Below are positions 14,622-23,740 of a DNA stretch of 64,000 nucleotides, piece by piece. Source of the stretch: JADLGL01 sp963823045 (lineage in GTDB: Bacteria; Pseudomonadota; Alphaproteobacteria; Rhizobiales; Kaistiaceae). The DNA lies in the NCBI GenBank assembly GCA_963823045.1, contig CAWGKA010000007.1:124001-188000 (forward strand), in the 5' to 3' direction. The position numbers and the translations under genes were made by a program. Every line of letters begins with the position of its first letter. The first letter of the stretch is position 1. Under the pieces are notes generated by a model. That model worked only from the letters and a program-made list of their open reading frames with translations. It searched no databases and had not been told where the DNA came from.

Positions 14622-16828
14622 CTAGCCGTCGACCCTAACTGCCGAACTTACCACGGATTGGTCGCGGAGTTCCGCGATGACCTTCGTCAGGTGTTTCAAA
14701 TCTGCAACCTCAAGGTCAATGACCATCTCGGAAAAATCCGGTGCCGCCCGGACGATGCGGATGTTGGAGATATTGGCGTCGGAGGCCGCGATAATCTGCG
14801 CCACCAGGGCCAGCGTGCCTGGCTCGTTGCGTACTGTTACCGCGATTTGTGCCGGGAAGCGCTGATCCGAACCCGGCTCAACATCCCAGCGCACATCGAG
14901 CCAGCGTTCCGGATGGGCGTCGAAGGCCTTCAGCGCCGGCGAATGGATCGGGTAGATCGTCACCCCCTCGCCCGGCGTCATGATGCCGACAATGCGATCG
15001 CCGGGGATGGCGCCGCCATCTGGCGCATAACGGATGGCGACGTCGCTCTCGATGCCCCGCACGGGGATGGCGGGGGCCTCGGGATCGTCGTCCTTCTTTT
15101 TGCCCGGTCGCGCGATCCCTGCGTGCCATCGCCGGTGCCGGGCTCCTGATAGTCGGGATAGACCGCCTTGATGACATTTTCGACCGGCACTTCACCCCGA
15201 CCGACGGCCGCGAGCATGTCGTCGAGATTGTCCTGGGCGAGGCGCGGCAGCGCCCCCTGCAGGGCAGAGTTGTCGAGCGCGCGGCCGGCGTCGAGGAAGG
15301 CACGCACCAGCATCGCCTTGCCGATTCCGGCATATTGCTTGCGCGTGGCGGCACGGCTGGCGCGGCGGATGGCCGAGCGCGCCTTGCCGGTGACGACGAC
15401 ATTTTCCCAAGCCGGCTGAGGCACTTGATTGCGGGAGCGCACGATCTGCACCTCGTCGCCGTTACGAAGCTCGCTGGTCAGCGGCATCTGGCGCCCGTTG
15501 ATACGACAGCCGACACAGCTGTCGCCGATGTCGGTATGGACGGCATAAGCGAAGTCGATCGGCGTCGCGCCGCGCGGCAGCGCGATCAGGCGGCCCTTCG
15601 GCGTGAAGCAAAAGACCTGATCCTGGAACAGCTCGAGCTTGGTGTGCTCCAGGAATTCCTCCGGGGTATCTCCTTCGGCCAGCATCTCGATAGTGCGGCG
15701 GAGCCACTCATAGGCCCGAACCTCGGCGTTGAATCCGGCGAGGTTGCCACCGCTCTCGCCATTGGCGTTCGCGGCAACGCCGTTCTTGCTCGGTCCGACG
15801 CCGTCCTTGTAGAGCGCGTGGGCGGCGATGCCGTATTCGGCGATGCTGTCCATCTCGCCGGTTCGGATCTGCAGTTCGACACGCTGATGGCGGGGGCCGA
15901 TCACCGTGGTGTGGATCGACTGATACTCGTTCTGTTTCGGCGTCGAGATGTAGTCCTTGAAGCGGCCGGGAACATTCGGCCAGGCGGTGTGGATGACCCC
16001 CAGCGCGGCGTAGCATTCGGCGACGGTCGACACGATGACGCGAAAACCGAAGATGTCCGAGAGCTGCTCGAAGCTGACGGCCTTCCGCTCCATCTTGCGG
16101 AAGATCGAATAGGGCCGCTTCTGCCGGCCCAGGATGGCGGCCGCAATGCTGCGCTCCTCGAAGCGATGATGGAGTTCTTCCTCAATTTGCTGGATGAGCC
16201 CCTTCTGCTCGACGCCGAGTTCGGCAAGGCGCTTGACGATCGTCTCATGCGCTTCCGGATTGACGACGCGGAAGGCCAACTCCTCCAGCTCCTCGCGCAT
16301 GTCGTGCATGCCCATGCGTCCGGCGAGCGGGGCATAGATTTCCAGCGTCTCCTCGGCGATGGGAACGCGCCGCCCAACCGGGATGAACTGCAGCGTACGC
16401 ATGTTGTGCAGCCGGTCGGCGAGTTTGACGAGAAGGACGCGAATGTCGGCCGAAATCGCGAGAAGCAGCTTGCGCAGATTCTCGGCCTGCGCGGCCTTCT
16501 TCGAGACGAGATCGAGTTTCTTGATCTTGGTGAGGCCCTCGACCAGGCGGCCGATATCCTCGCCGAACATGGCGTCGATTTCGCTGCGCGTGGCGTCGGT
16601 ATCCTCGATCGTGTCGTGGAGGAGGCCGACGGCGATGGTAGCGTCGTCGAGCTTCAGATCTGTGAGGATCGCCGCCACTTCGAGCGGGTGCGAAAAATAG
16701 GGATCGCCGGAGGCGCGCAGCTGGGTGCCATGCTTCTGCATGGCGTAGACATAGGCCCTGTTGAGCAGCGCTTCGTCCGCGGCGGGATTATACCGCGTTA
16801 CCCGCTCAACCAACTCATATTGGCGCAT
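14622..16828 (-). CDS. rsh: Bifunctional (p)ppGpp synthetase/hydrolase Rsh, frame-disrupted before the ACT domain
   Basis: From the ATG at 16828 (GGAG just upstream) the frame encodes the HD hydrolase (YFSHPLEVAAIL, LLHDTIEDTDAT), the synthetase (RQKRPYSIFRKMERK, YISTPKQNEYQSIHTTVIGP) and the TGS domain (QDQVFCFTPKGRLIALP). After VYPDYQEPGTGDG, near 15130, the frame yields a nonsense Pro/Arg tail that ends at 14978. In another frame, shifted by -1, PGKKKDDDPEAPAIPVRGIES and an intact ACT regulatory domain continue to 14622. The Trp-Phe-rich linker usual at this point appears missing, so a small deletion is likelier than a simple base slip. Both catalytic domains are intact; as written, the protein would lack in-frame ACT control. 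Confidence 0.88.
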
Positions 16829-16931
16829 GCTGCTCCGGCGCAAAACGCGCCGCCCCGATCGCCGGAAAACGCCCGGCGGATCGACAATACTATCACAGCG
16901 TTATTGCGGCGTTCACAAGGCCGCAAAGCGC

Positions 16932-17339
16932 CTAGAAGTCGTCGGATTTATCCGGCGGAACCATGCTTTCGAGGCCGCGCAGAAGTTCCTCCTCCGACAT
17001 GCGGTCGAAGGAAAGATTGGCGTCGTCCTCGGCGGGCTTGGCTTCCTGCTCGGTGCTCTCCCCGCTGTCGGCAGAGATCAGCGCCGTCGGCTCGGCCTCA
17101 GGCTCATCGACCTCGACATGCTTCTGCAGCGAGTGGATGAGGTCTTCCTTGAGGTCTCCGGGGGAAACCGTCTCCTCAGCGATCTCGCGCAGCGCGACCA
17201 CCGGGTTCTTGTCGTTGTCGCGCGGCAGCGTGGCCGGCGAACCGGCTGCAATCATCCGCGAGCGATGGGCGGCAAGAAGCACCAGGTCGAAACGATTGTC
17301 GACCTTGTCCACGCAATCTTCAACTGTGACGCGGGCCAT
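16932..17339 (-). CDS. rpoZ: DNA-directed RNA polymerase omega subunit
   Basis: 135 residues. Omega aids assembly of the beta-prime subunit. The N-terminal core is highly typical: MARVTVEDCVDKVDNRFDLVLLAAHRSRMI, followed by NPVVALREIAEETVSP. The long acidic C-terminal extension (EPEAEPTALISADSGE … DKSDDF) is common in alphaproteobacterial omega proteins. rpoZ directly upstream of rsh is a classic arrangement linking polymerase and stringent response genes. GGAG precedes the start. The 250-base region to the divergent NYN gene holds both promoters. Confidence 0.95.
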   Translation of the reverse strand: MARVTVEDCVDKVDNRFDLVLLAAHRSRMIAAGSPATLPRDNDKNPVVALREIAEETVSPGDLKEDLIHSLQKHVEVDEPEAEPTALISADSGESTEQEAKPAEDDANLSFDRMSEEELLRGLESMVPPDKSDDF

Positions 17340-17589
17340 GGGCTCTCCTTTGGGAAATGTCTAAGGGCGTTGAATAGGTGCCGCCGCGGCAATTTGCAAG
17401 GCAGGGCCTCATTTGGCCGCAGCCCCCGCGATGCGCCGGACAGCACGCAGGAATTGTCTAGAAACTGGCCACAATTCGGTGACAAACCGCCATTACGCCC
17501 TGTTCACCGTCGTTGCGGCACATATTTCAGGCCGTCTCGATTGCTGAAATGCCTTTTTGACAACTCATTGAAAACGCCGAGCAGGACCA

Positions 17590-18198
17590 ATGTTTGATCC
17601 GAGAGAGAAGATTGCCCTCTTCATTGATGGCGCCAATCTATATGCCGCCGCCAAGTCCCTTGCCTTCGACATCGACTACAAGAAGCTGCTGACCCATTTC
17701 GGCGAAACAGGATATCTTCTGCGCGCCTATTACTACACGGCCCTGGCCGAGGATCAGGAATATTCCTCGATCCGTCCGCTGATCGATTGGCTCGACTACA
17801 ACGGCTACACGGTCATCACCAAACCGACCAAGGAGTTCGTCGACGCTACCGGCCGGCGAAAGATCAAGGGCAATATGGACATGGAACTGGCGATCGACGT
17901 CATGGAGATTGCCGATTCCGTCGACCATGTGGTGCTCTTCTCCGGTGACGGCGACTTTCGTTCGCTGGTTGAGGCGGTGCAGCGAAAGGGCCGCAAGGTG
18001 AGCGTCATCTCCACCCTGTCGACACAGCCGCCGATGATCGCCGACGAACTTCGGCGCCAGGCCGATTATTTCATCGAGCTCACGTCACTGCGGCAGGCGA
18101 TCGGTCGTGATCCGTCCGAGCGGCAGGCGCGGCAGGCGGCACCGCGGACGGACGACACCGAACCACTGTTCGACGACGAACTGGAAGAAGAAATCTAG
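17590..18198 (+). CDS. NYN-domain (LabA/DUF88) PIN-like protein
   Basis: 202 residues. NYN domains have a PIN-like nuclease fold. Conserved acidic residues are visible: FIDGANLYAAAK (Asp13), the region GNMDMELAIDVMEIA and FSGDGDFRSLVEAVQRKG. This is the LabA/NicB-like subgroup common in alphaproteobacteria. The C-terminus from ~165 is charged and probably disordered, ending DDELEEEI. RNA cleavage is inferred from the fold, not proven for this subgroup. It is followed directly by the uracil-DNA glycosylase gene, with either a few-base gap or overlap depending on that gene's start. Confidence 0.88.
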   Translation: MFDPREKIALFIDGANLYAAAKSLAFDIDYKKLLTHFGETGYLLRAYYYTALAEDQEYSSIRPLIDWLDYNGYTVITKPTKEFVDATGRRKIKGNMDMELAIDVMEIADSVDHVVLFSGDGDFRSLVEAVQRKGRKVSVISTLSTQPPMIADELRRQADYFIELTSLRQAIGRDPSERQARQAAPRTDDTEPLFDDELEEEI

Positions 18199-18217
18199 AG
18201 CGCGTCAGTGGCAACGC

Positions 18218-18868
18218 TTGAGTTCCGGCCGGACCGAGCCGCCGGCCGATTGCCCGCTTTGCGCTCGCCTCGTCACGTTCCGGGAGACATGGCGAGCCCG
18301 CGAGCCGAACTGGCACAATGCGCCGGTGCCGACCTTCGGGGCCCTCGATGCACGCCTGCTGATCGTCGGCCTGGCGCCAGGCCTTCGCGGCGCGAACCGG
18401 ACCGGCCGCCCCTTCACGGGCGACTATGCCGGCGAACTTCTCTACGGCACGTTGTTGAAGACCGGCTTCGCGACGGGCCGCTACGAGGCGCGGCCGGACG
18501 ATGGCCTGACGCTGGTCGACGCCGCGATCACCAATGCGGTGCGCTGCGTTCCGCCGGAGAACAAGCCGACGACCGTCGAGATCCGCACCTGTCGACCGTT
18601 TCTGTCGGCGACGATCGCGGCGATGCCGAACGTTCGCGCCATCCTGGCGCTCGGCAAGATCGCCCACGACAGCACTATCGCTGCGCTGGGACTGAAGCTC
18701 TCGGCGAACCGCTTCGCCCATGGCGCGGTTCATGCCGCAGGCGACGGCCCGGTCCTTTTCGACAGCTTCCATTGCTCGCGCCTCAACACCAATACCGGCC
18801 GCCTGACGGAGGCCATGTTCCGCGATGTCGTGCTGGCGATCCGCGCCCATATCGGCGCGTTGGACTAG
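18218..18868 (+). CDS. Uracil-DNA glycosylase, family 5 (UDGb-like)
   Basis: About 216 residues from a TTG at 18218. Removes uracil and other deaminated bases from DNA. Motif 1 is LLIVGLAPGLRGANRTGRPF, the UDGb form in which no catalytic Asp follows GLAP. Motif 3 is FDSFHCSRLNTNTGRLT, corresponding to the HPS..N motif. An N-terminal CPLCARLVTFRETW is typical of the Fe-S-bearing family and CRPFLSATI supplies a further cysteine. The start is uncertain because the frame is open back into the NYN gene; an in-frame start at 18107 would overlap it by 92 bases. Its stop shares CTAG (18865-18868) with convergent smpB. Confidence 0.85.
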   Translation: MSSGRTEPPADCPLCARLVTFRETWRAREPNWHNAPVPTFGALDARLLIVGLAPGLRGANRTGRPFTGDYAGELLYGTLLKTGFATGRYEARPDDGLTLVDAAITNAVRCVPPENKPTTVEIRTCRPFLSATIAAMPNVRAILALGKIAHDSTIAALGLKLSANRFAHGAVHAAGDGPVLFDSFHCSRLNTNTGRLTEAMFRDVVLAIRAHIGALD

Positions 18869-19341
18869 CCGCCCGTCTTGAGGAGCCGGCCCTTCTCGCG
18901 GTTCCAACTCCGCGCCTTCTCTGTCTCGCGCTTGTCGTGGAGCTTCTTGCCGCGGGCGAGCGCGATCTCGACCTTGGCGCGGCCGCGATCGTTGAAATAG
19001 ATCTTCAGCGGCACGATCGTCATGCCCTCGCGGTTGACGCCGTTGGCCAGTCTGGCGATCTCGCGCTTGTTGAGAAGCAGCTTCCGCGGCCGCTTTGTCT
19101 CATGCTGGAAGCGGTTGGCCTCGAGATATTCGGGGATGTAGGCGTTGTAGAGCCAGATCTCCCCGCCCTCCTCGCCCGCGTAGGATTCGCCGATCGTGGC
19201 CTTGCCGCCGCGCAGGGATTTGACCTCGGTACCGACCAGCGCGAGACCAGCCTCGAAGGTCTGGCCGATCTGATAGTCGAACCGAGCGCGCCGGTTGACG
19301 GCGGCTGTCTTGCGCGGCGCTTCCTTTGCCTTCTTGGCCAT
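18865..19341 (-). CDS. smpB: SsrA-binding protein SmpB
   Basis: 158 residues. SmpB binds tmRNA and carries it to stalled ribosomes for trans-translation. The OB-fold core is standard: ARFDYQIGQTFEAGLALVGTEVKSLR, GESYAGEEGGEIWLYNAYIPEY, and RPRKLLLNKREI; the tail GKKLHDKRETEKARSWNREK is the basic C-terminal region that forms a helix in the mRNA channel. It is 12 bases downstream of dapA on the same strand. The tmRNA gene itself is not in this window. Confidence 0.97.
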   Translation of the reverse strand: MAKKAKEAPRKTAAVNRRARFDYQIGQTFEAGLALVGTEVKSLRGGKATIGESYAGEEGGEIWLYNAYIPEYLEANRFQHETKRPRKLLLNKREIARLANGVNREGMTIVPLKIYFNDRGRAKVEIALARGKKLHDKRETEKARSWNREKGRLLKTGG

Positions 19342-19353
19342 CGCAGCAGCCGC

Positions 19354-20229
19354 TCAGTCGAGCAGGCCCGCGTGCCGCATCGCGTTCCTGATTTCTTGCT
19401 TGGTGCCTTCGGACAAGCCAACCAGCGGCAGGCGAAGCTCGTCGACCATCTTGCCGAGAACGAACAGCGCGTATTTTGCCCCGGCCGGGTTCGGCTCGAG
19501 GAACAGCGCGCGGTGGAGCGGCATCAGCCGGTCCTGCAGCCTGAGCGCGGCGGCGAAATCGCCAGCCAGGCAGGCGTTCTGGAAATCGGCGACGAGCCGC
19601 GGCGCGACGTTCGCGGTGACGGAAATGCAGCCATGGCCGCCATGCGCCATGAAGGCGAGCGCGGTGGCGTCCTCGCCGGAGAACTGGATGAAATCGGGAC
19701 CGCTCAGATAACGCTGCCATGAGACGCGGTCGATCTTGGCGGTGGCGTCCTTGACCCCGGCGATGTTCGGCAGCTTGGCGAGCTCGGCCATGGTGTCGGC
19801 GCTCATGTCGATCACAGAGCGCGGCGGGATGTTGTAGATGAAGATCGGGATGCCGACCGCGTTGTTGATCGCGGTGTAGTGGGCCATGAGCCCGGCCTGG
19901 TTGGGCTTGTTGTAGTAGGGCGTGACCACGAGCAGCGCATTGGCGCCGGCACGTTCGGCATCGCGGCTGAGCTCAACGGCCTCAATCGTGTTGTTCGAGC
20001 CGGTGCCGGCCATGACTGGCACGCGGCCGGCTGCGACCTCGATGCAGAGCTGGATGACGCGGCGATGTTCGGCATGGCTCAGCGTTGGGCTTTCGCCGGT
20101 CGTACCAACGGGCACGAGGCCGTGCGTCCCCTCGCTGATTTGCCATTCGACGAAATCGCCGAAAGTCGTCTCGTCGACCCTGCCGTCGCGCATGGGCGTC
20201 ACCAGGGCTGTGAAGGAGCCTTTGAACAT
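19354..20229 (-). CDS. dapA: 4-hydroxy-tetrahydrodipicolinate synthase
   Basis: 291 residues. DapA condenses pyruvate with aspartate semialdehyde, the first committed step to diaminopimelate and lysine. The Schiff-base lysine is Lys160 in IAGVKDATAK, with the catalytic Tyr132 in IYNIPPRS and the Thr pair in PVGTTGESPTL. The ATG at 20229 is chosen because AAAGAGAAG precedes it and the family begins MFKGSFTALVTP; the open frame extends upstream to 20316 without conserved sequence. It is transcribed away from the lytic transglycosylase gene. Confidence 0.96.
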   Translation of the reverse strand: MFKGSFTALVTPMRDGRVDETTFGDFVEWQISEGTHGLVPVGTTGESPTLSHAEHRRVIQLCIEVAAGRVPVMAGTGSNNTIEAVELSRDAERAGANALLVVTPYYNKPNQAGLMAHYTAINNAVGIPIFIYNIPPRSVIDMSADTMAELAKLPNIAGVKDATAKIDRVSWQRYLSGPDFIQFSGEDATALAFMAHGGHGCISVTANVAPRLVADFQNACLAGDFAAALRLQDRLMPLHRALFLEPNPAGAKYALFVLGKMVDELRLPLVGLSEGTKQEIRNAMRHAGLLD

Positions 20230-20411
20230 CTTCTCTTTGACCGGATCTGGCCGCATCTTCCACAACGCGGCAAGGCAGCGCGGGACCATAGTCGGTGGAC
20301 CCGGCCCGGGCAACACGCTGTCATGCTACGCATTCAAGCCTTATTCAGGGCATCGGTCTAAGTTTCGGCCCGCTTCGATGCTCTGCATCACCAATGCCGA
20401 CGAAGCCGAAT

Positions 20412-22643
20412 ATGGGGGTGGGGTTGTCTGATCCTCGGCGTTTACAGCCGCGGACCTTGAGGGGTCTCGTTGTCGGTGCTGCAGTGATGGCCGCAGCGTT
20501 GACGCTCTGCGTTCCTGCCACCGCTCAGGTCCCCGCCCCGGCACCGCGTCCGGAGCCGATGGGGCCACCTGTCGACGCGGACGCGCCTGCGTCCGGGCCG
20601 GCCGCCGAGACGCCCGAGACGCCGGCCGGCCCGCCGATCCCGACGCCAAATCCTGAGCGCGTCATTGCCCCGACGATCGCAAACTTCCAGGAGGCGGCCG
20701 TCGCGATCGGGCTGATCGAGGACGCCGGCGACGGCTCGCTGTTCGGCAATGTGACGTCGCCGGACTACCTCGCCAAAGCGGCCTATGACCGGCTCGAGGC
20801 CGGCGAAGTCCGCGCTGCCGCGCAGGTCGCGGCCGCGTCGACAGATACAGCTGTCGCGGCGATGGTCGAATGGCTGGTCGCGATTGGCGATGTGCCGCAG
20901 GCCGGGGCCGAGCGCATGGCGGAAGCGGCCGCTGCGGTGCCCGATTGGCCGGGACGCGCCTTGATGCAGATCCGCTACGAGCAGGCAGTGCGGCGCGACG
21001 AGCCGACGCCAGAGGAAGCGGTCGCCGCGCTGGGCGACACCACGCCGGTCCTCGAGCCGACCATTCTCCTCCTCGCTCGATCCTACATGGCGCTGGGGCG
21101 GGACGCTGATGCCGAGGCGCTGATCCGCGGCGTCTGGCGCAGCGAGGACTTCTCCGAAGAAGCCGAGACCGCGTTCCTGACCGAGTTCGGCGACTTCATC
21201 ACCGTCGACGACAAGCGCTATCGCATGAGCCGGTTGCTCTATGCCGGCCGGAACGACGCTGCGCTCCGCGTCGCCGACCTCCTGAGTTCGGACATGCAGG
21301 CGCTTGCCGCCGCCTGGGTCGCCGTCAATAACGGCCGCAGCAATGCGTCGTCATTGCTCGCGGCTGTGCCGGCGACACTGCGCTCGGACCCCGGCTACCA
21401 ATACGCCCAGCTCGTCCAGATGGTGCGGACCTATCACTACACCGACGCCGCCAACCTCCTTCTCGATGCGCCGACCGACCCCGACGCACTGATCGATCCG
21501 GAGGCCTGGTCGGAGCAGCGGCTCGACGTCGGGCGGGCGCTCGCGAATAGAAGTCCCGACCTCGCCTACCGCGTCCTGACCGGGCATTCGACCGACGACC
21601 GCGACGCCGTCTCAGAGATCGAGTTCGTCGCCGGGTGGGTCGCACTCCGCAAGCGCGACGACGCATCCGGCGCCATTGCGCATTTCGAGGCGGTCGCGGC
21701 GAGCTCGTCCCTGCCGCTCAGCCAATCGCGCGCACATTACTGGCTCGGGCGCTGCTACGATGCATTGCATCAGGACGCCGAGGCGGAAGCCGAATATCAG
21801 GCAGCGGCCGCTTATCACGCCACATTCTACGGGCAGCTGGCGCTCCTGCGTCTCGGCGAGACGGAGCTCCCGATCGACCCCGACCCGGCGATCGATGACG
21901 ACACGCGCGCGGCCTTCCTCGGCAACGACATGGTGCAGGCGATGATCTGGCTCGATGGTCTCGGACGGCGTACCGAGGCCGATATCCTTGCGCGGGCGCT
22001 CGCCTCCTCGCTCGACGACGCCGGCGAGATCACTCTGCTGGCGCAGCTCGCCGAAGCGCGCGGCGATTTCACCCTCGCGCTGCAGATTGGCAAGCTCGCC
22101 GCCAATCGCGATCTGCCGGTCGATGCCGTCGCCTTCTCGACGGCCGTGATCGCGACCGACACGCACGCCGACCATGTCGATCTTCCGCTGGTCTACGCCG
22201 TGGCGCGCCAGGAGAGCTCGTTCAACGTCTCGGCGCAAAGCTCGGCCGGCGCGCTCGGCCTGATGCAGATTCTGCCCGGCACGGCGCAGGACATGGCGCG
22301 TTATGTGGGCCTTCCCTATTCCGAGGGGCGGCTGACGACGGATGCCGAATACAACGCCATCCTCGGCGGGGCGTTCCTGTCGACTTTGCTCGACCGCTAC
22401 AATGGCAGCCTCATCCTCTCGCTGGTCGCCTTCAACGCCGGCCCCGGCCGCGCCGATCAGTGGATCGAGACCTATGGCGACCCGCGCCGCGCCAATGTCG
22501 ATCCGATCGACTGGATCGAGCGCATCCCGTTCGACGAGACGCGCAACTACGTACAGCGGGTGTTGGAAAACTTGCAGGTCTATCGCGCACGGCTTGGCGC
22601 GCCGGAACTGCAGCTGGCCGAGGATATCGGACTGGCGCGCTAG
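20412..22643 (+). CDS. Soluble lytic murein transglycosylase (Slt70-like)
   Basis: About 743 residues. It cleaves the MurNAc-GlcNAc bond, producing 1,6-anhydro ends during wall turnover. A signal peptide (LVVGAAVMAAALTLCVPATAQ) is followed by a Pro-rich linker and an alpha-helical superhelix with TPR-like segments (SQSRAHYWLGRCYDALHQDAE). The C-terminal SLT domain starts near residue 590: the catalytic Glu lies in VARQESSFNVSAQSSAGALG, followed by LMQILPGTAQ and SLVAFNAGPGRADQW. The start is uncertain: ATGs at 20394 and 20412 both precede the signal peptide without a strong ribosome site. Its stop shares CTAG with the convergent HhH gene. Confidence 0.92.
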   Translation: MGVGLSDPRRLQPRTLRGLVVGAAVMAAALTLCVPATAQVPAPAPRPEPMGPPVDADAPASGPAAETPETPAGPPIPTPNPERVIAPTIANFQEAAVAIGLIEDAGDGSLFGNVTSPDYLAKAAYDRLEAGEVRAAAQVAAASTDTAVAAMVEWLVAIGDVPQAGAERMAEAAAAVPDWPGRALMQIRYEQAVRRDEPTPEEAVAALGDTTPVLEPTILLLARSYMALGRDADAEALIRGVWRSEDFSEEAETAFLTEFGDFITVDDKRYRMSRLLYAGRNDAALRVADLLSSDMQALAAAWVAVNNGRSNASSLLAAVPATLRSDPGYQYAQLVQMVRTYHYTDAANLLLDAPTDPDALIDPEAWSEQRLDVGRALANRSPDLAYRVLTGHSTDDRDAVSEIEFVAGWVALRKRDDASGAIAHFEAVAASSSLPLSQSRAHYWLGRCYDALHQDAEAEAEYQAAAAYHATFYGQLALLRLGETELPIDPDPAIDDDTRAAFLGNDMVQAMIWLDGLGRRTEADILARALASSLDDAGEITLLAQLAEARGDFTLALQIGKLAANRDLPVDAVAFSTAVIATDTHADHVDLPLVYAVARQESSFNVSAQSSAGALGLMQILPGTAQDMARYVGLPYSEGRLTTDAEYNAILGGAFLSTLLDRYNGSLILSLVAFNAGPGRADQWIETYGDPRRANVDPIDWIERIPFDETRNYVQRVLENLQVYRARLGAPELQLAEDIGLAR

Positions 22644-23602
22644 TTTGCGCCCTTCGTGCCCTTGCCGCTGGCAAGAACGGTCGCCTGGTCGATCCAGCGG
22701 TCCTTCTCGATACGCGCCGCCGTCAGCTCTTGCGCGACCCAATCGCGCTGCGACGGCGACCAGCCGGCAATCTGGCGATAATGGTAGATGCCGAGCTGGT
22801 TCAGCTTCTTCTCAAAGGCCGGCCCGATCCCCTTGATCAGTTGCAGATTGTCGGGCCGTTGCGGCGGCGACGTGAGCCCAGGCGGACGGCTGACCGCGCT
22901 CACCTTGGCGGCCGGTCGCGGAGACGGCGCGGGCCGCGACGGCTTGGCAATGATGCCGTGGTCGCTCGACCAGATCTCGTCATGGACGGGCTTCTGGCCG
23001 AACAAATGGGCGGGCGTGCTCGACGCGCCGGGCGGCGGCAACAGGAGAGTCCGCGACTGGGGTCGCGGCGGGCTGGCCAAAGCCGGCCACACCGCAACCT
23101 GCACCGGCCAGGGGTCGGAGCTTGGCGGCCAGGCCTCCTCGCCGGCATCCTCTTTCGCTCTCGTCAACGCCCGCGCCGGAGTCGGTCGCTCGACCCTGCT
23201 CGGCTTCGGCGCTTCGAGGCGGCGCGGCGCTTCCGCGCGCACGGGTGCGGTGACGACCTCTTCGGCCTCAACCTCTTCGGCCTCGCCATTACGCGAGGCA
23301 CGCCAAGCGGCTGCGACACTGCTGGCGCGGACGCGGGACCGGAACTTTTCAGCGGTGCGCGAGCGCAGTTTGATCGGCCGCTCCCGCTGCGTTGCCCGCA
23401 GCTCAGCTTCGGTCGGCTTGACCAGAGCCACAGCCGGCTTTTCCTCGCCGCGCAGGCGGCGGCCGAGCGCGTCGGTGAGTTCGCGCTGATCGAAGGCGTA
23501 GTCGCTGCGATCGACCCAGCGATAGACCAGCCAGCCGAGCAGGCTGCCGACCGCGAAGGCGGCAAACAGGGCAACCCAGACTTCGGAAACGTGACCGATC
23601 AT
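22640..23602 (-). CDS. Membrane-anchored helix-hairpin-helix protein
   Basis: 320 residues, function unknown. One N-terminal transmembrane helix (VWVALFAAFAVGSLLGWLVYRW, about residues 8-29) anchors a long, low-complexity, Pro/Ala/Arg/Glu-rich middle. The C-terminus (from ~245) holds a helix-hairpin-helix motif NLQLIKGIGPAFEKKLNQLG followed by YHYRQIAGWSPSQRDWV. This is the domain found in Hyphomicrobiales proteins annotated as NADH-ubiquinone oxidoreductase-like or flap-endonuclease-like; neither activity is shown. Its start overlaps the stop of a tiny upstream membrane ORF (ATGA), and the OmpA/BON gene precedes that, suggesting one envelope operon. Confidence 0.75.
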   Translation of the reverse strand: MIGHVSEVWVALFAAFAVGSLLGWLVYRWVDRSDYAFDQRELTDALGRRLRGEEKPAVALVKPTEAELRATQRERPIKLRSRTAEKFRSRVRASSVAAAWRASRNGEAEEVEAEEVVTAPVRAEAPRRLEAPKPSRVERPTPARALTRAKEDAGEEAWPPSSDPWPVQVAVWPALASPPRPQSRTLLLPPPGASSTPAHLFGQKPVHDEIWSSDHGIIAKPSRPAPSPRPAAKVSAVSRPPGLTSPPQRPDNLQLIKGIGPAFEKKLNQLGIYHYRQIAGWSPSQRDWVAQELTAARIEKDRWIDQATVLASGKGTKGAN

Positions 23603-23724
23603 GCGTCCCGCTCAACTTGAGGCGGCCGGCCCTTGCCGCGACCTGCCGGCGAAGCCACCCACCAACCAACTCCAATGCCCGCTAGCAGAGCGCCGAGGAG
23701 ATAGGGCCAGTACTGAGACAACAC
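23599..23724 (-). CDS. Small single-helix membrane protein (41 residues), hypothetical
   Basis: An unannotated-sized ORF of 41 residues from a GTG at 23724 (or TTG at 23721). The translation starts LSQYWPYLLGALLAGIGVGW, one clean transmembrane helix ending in WWVASPAG, followed by a basic tail (RGKGRPPQVERDA). It fills the gap between the OmpA/BON gene, which ends 16 bases upstream, and the HhH gene, whose ATG overlaps its stop as ATGA. The tight packing and helix quality support a real gene. No strong ribosome site is seen, so translational coupling to the upstream gene is likely. Confidence 0.55.
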   Translation of the reverse strand: MLSQYWPYLLGALLAGIGVGWWVASPAGRGKGRPPQVERDA

Positions 23725-23740
23725 AAAAAGCAAAGGACTA

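Noticed and set aside
15090..15105. Programmed -1 frameshift in rsh at the run of five A
   Set aside because: The zero-frame heptamer A-AAA-AGA is a poor slippery site and no stimulatory stem was evident; the missing linker points to a deletion.
15335..17140. 601-codon plus-strand frame opposite rsh and rpoZ
   Set aside because: Spans two real minus-strand genes and the gap between them; mirror composition only.
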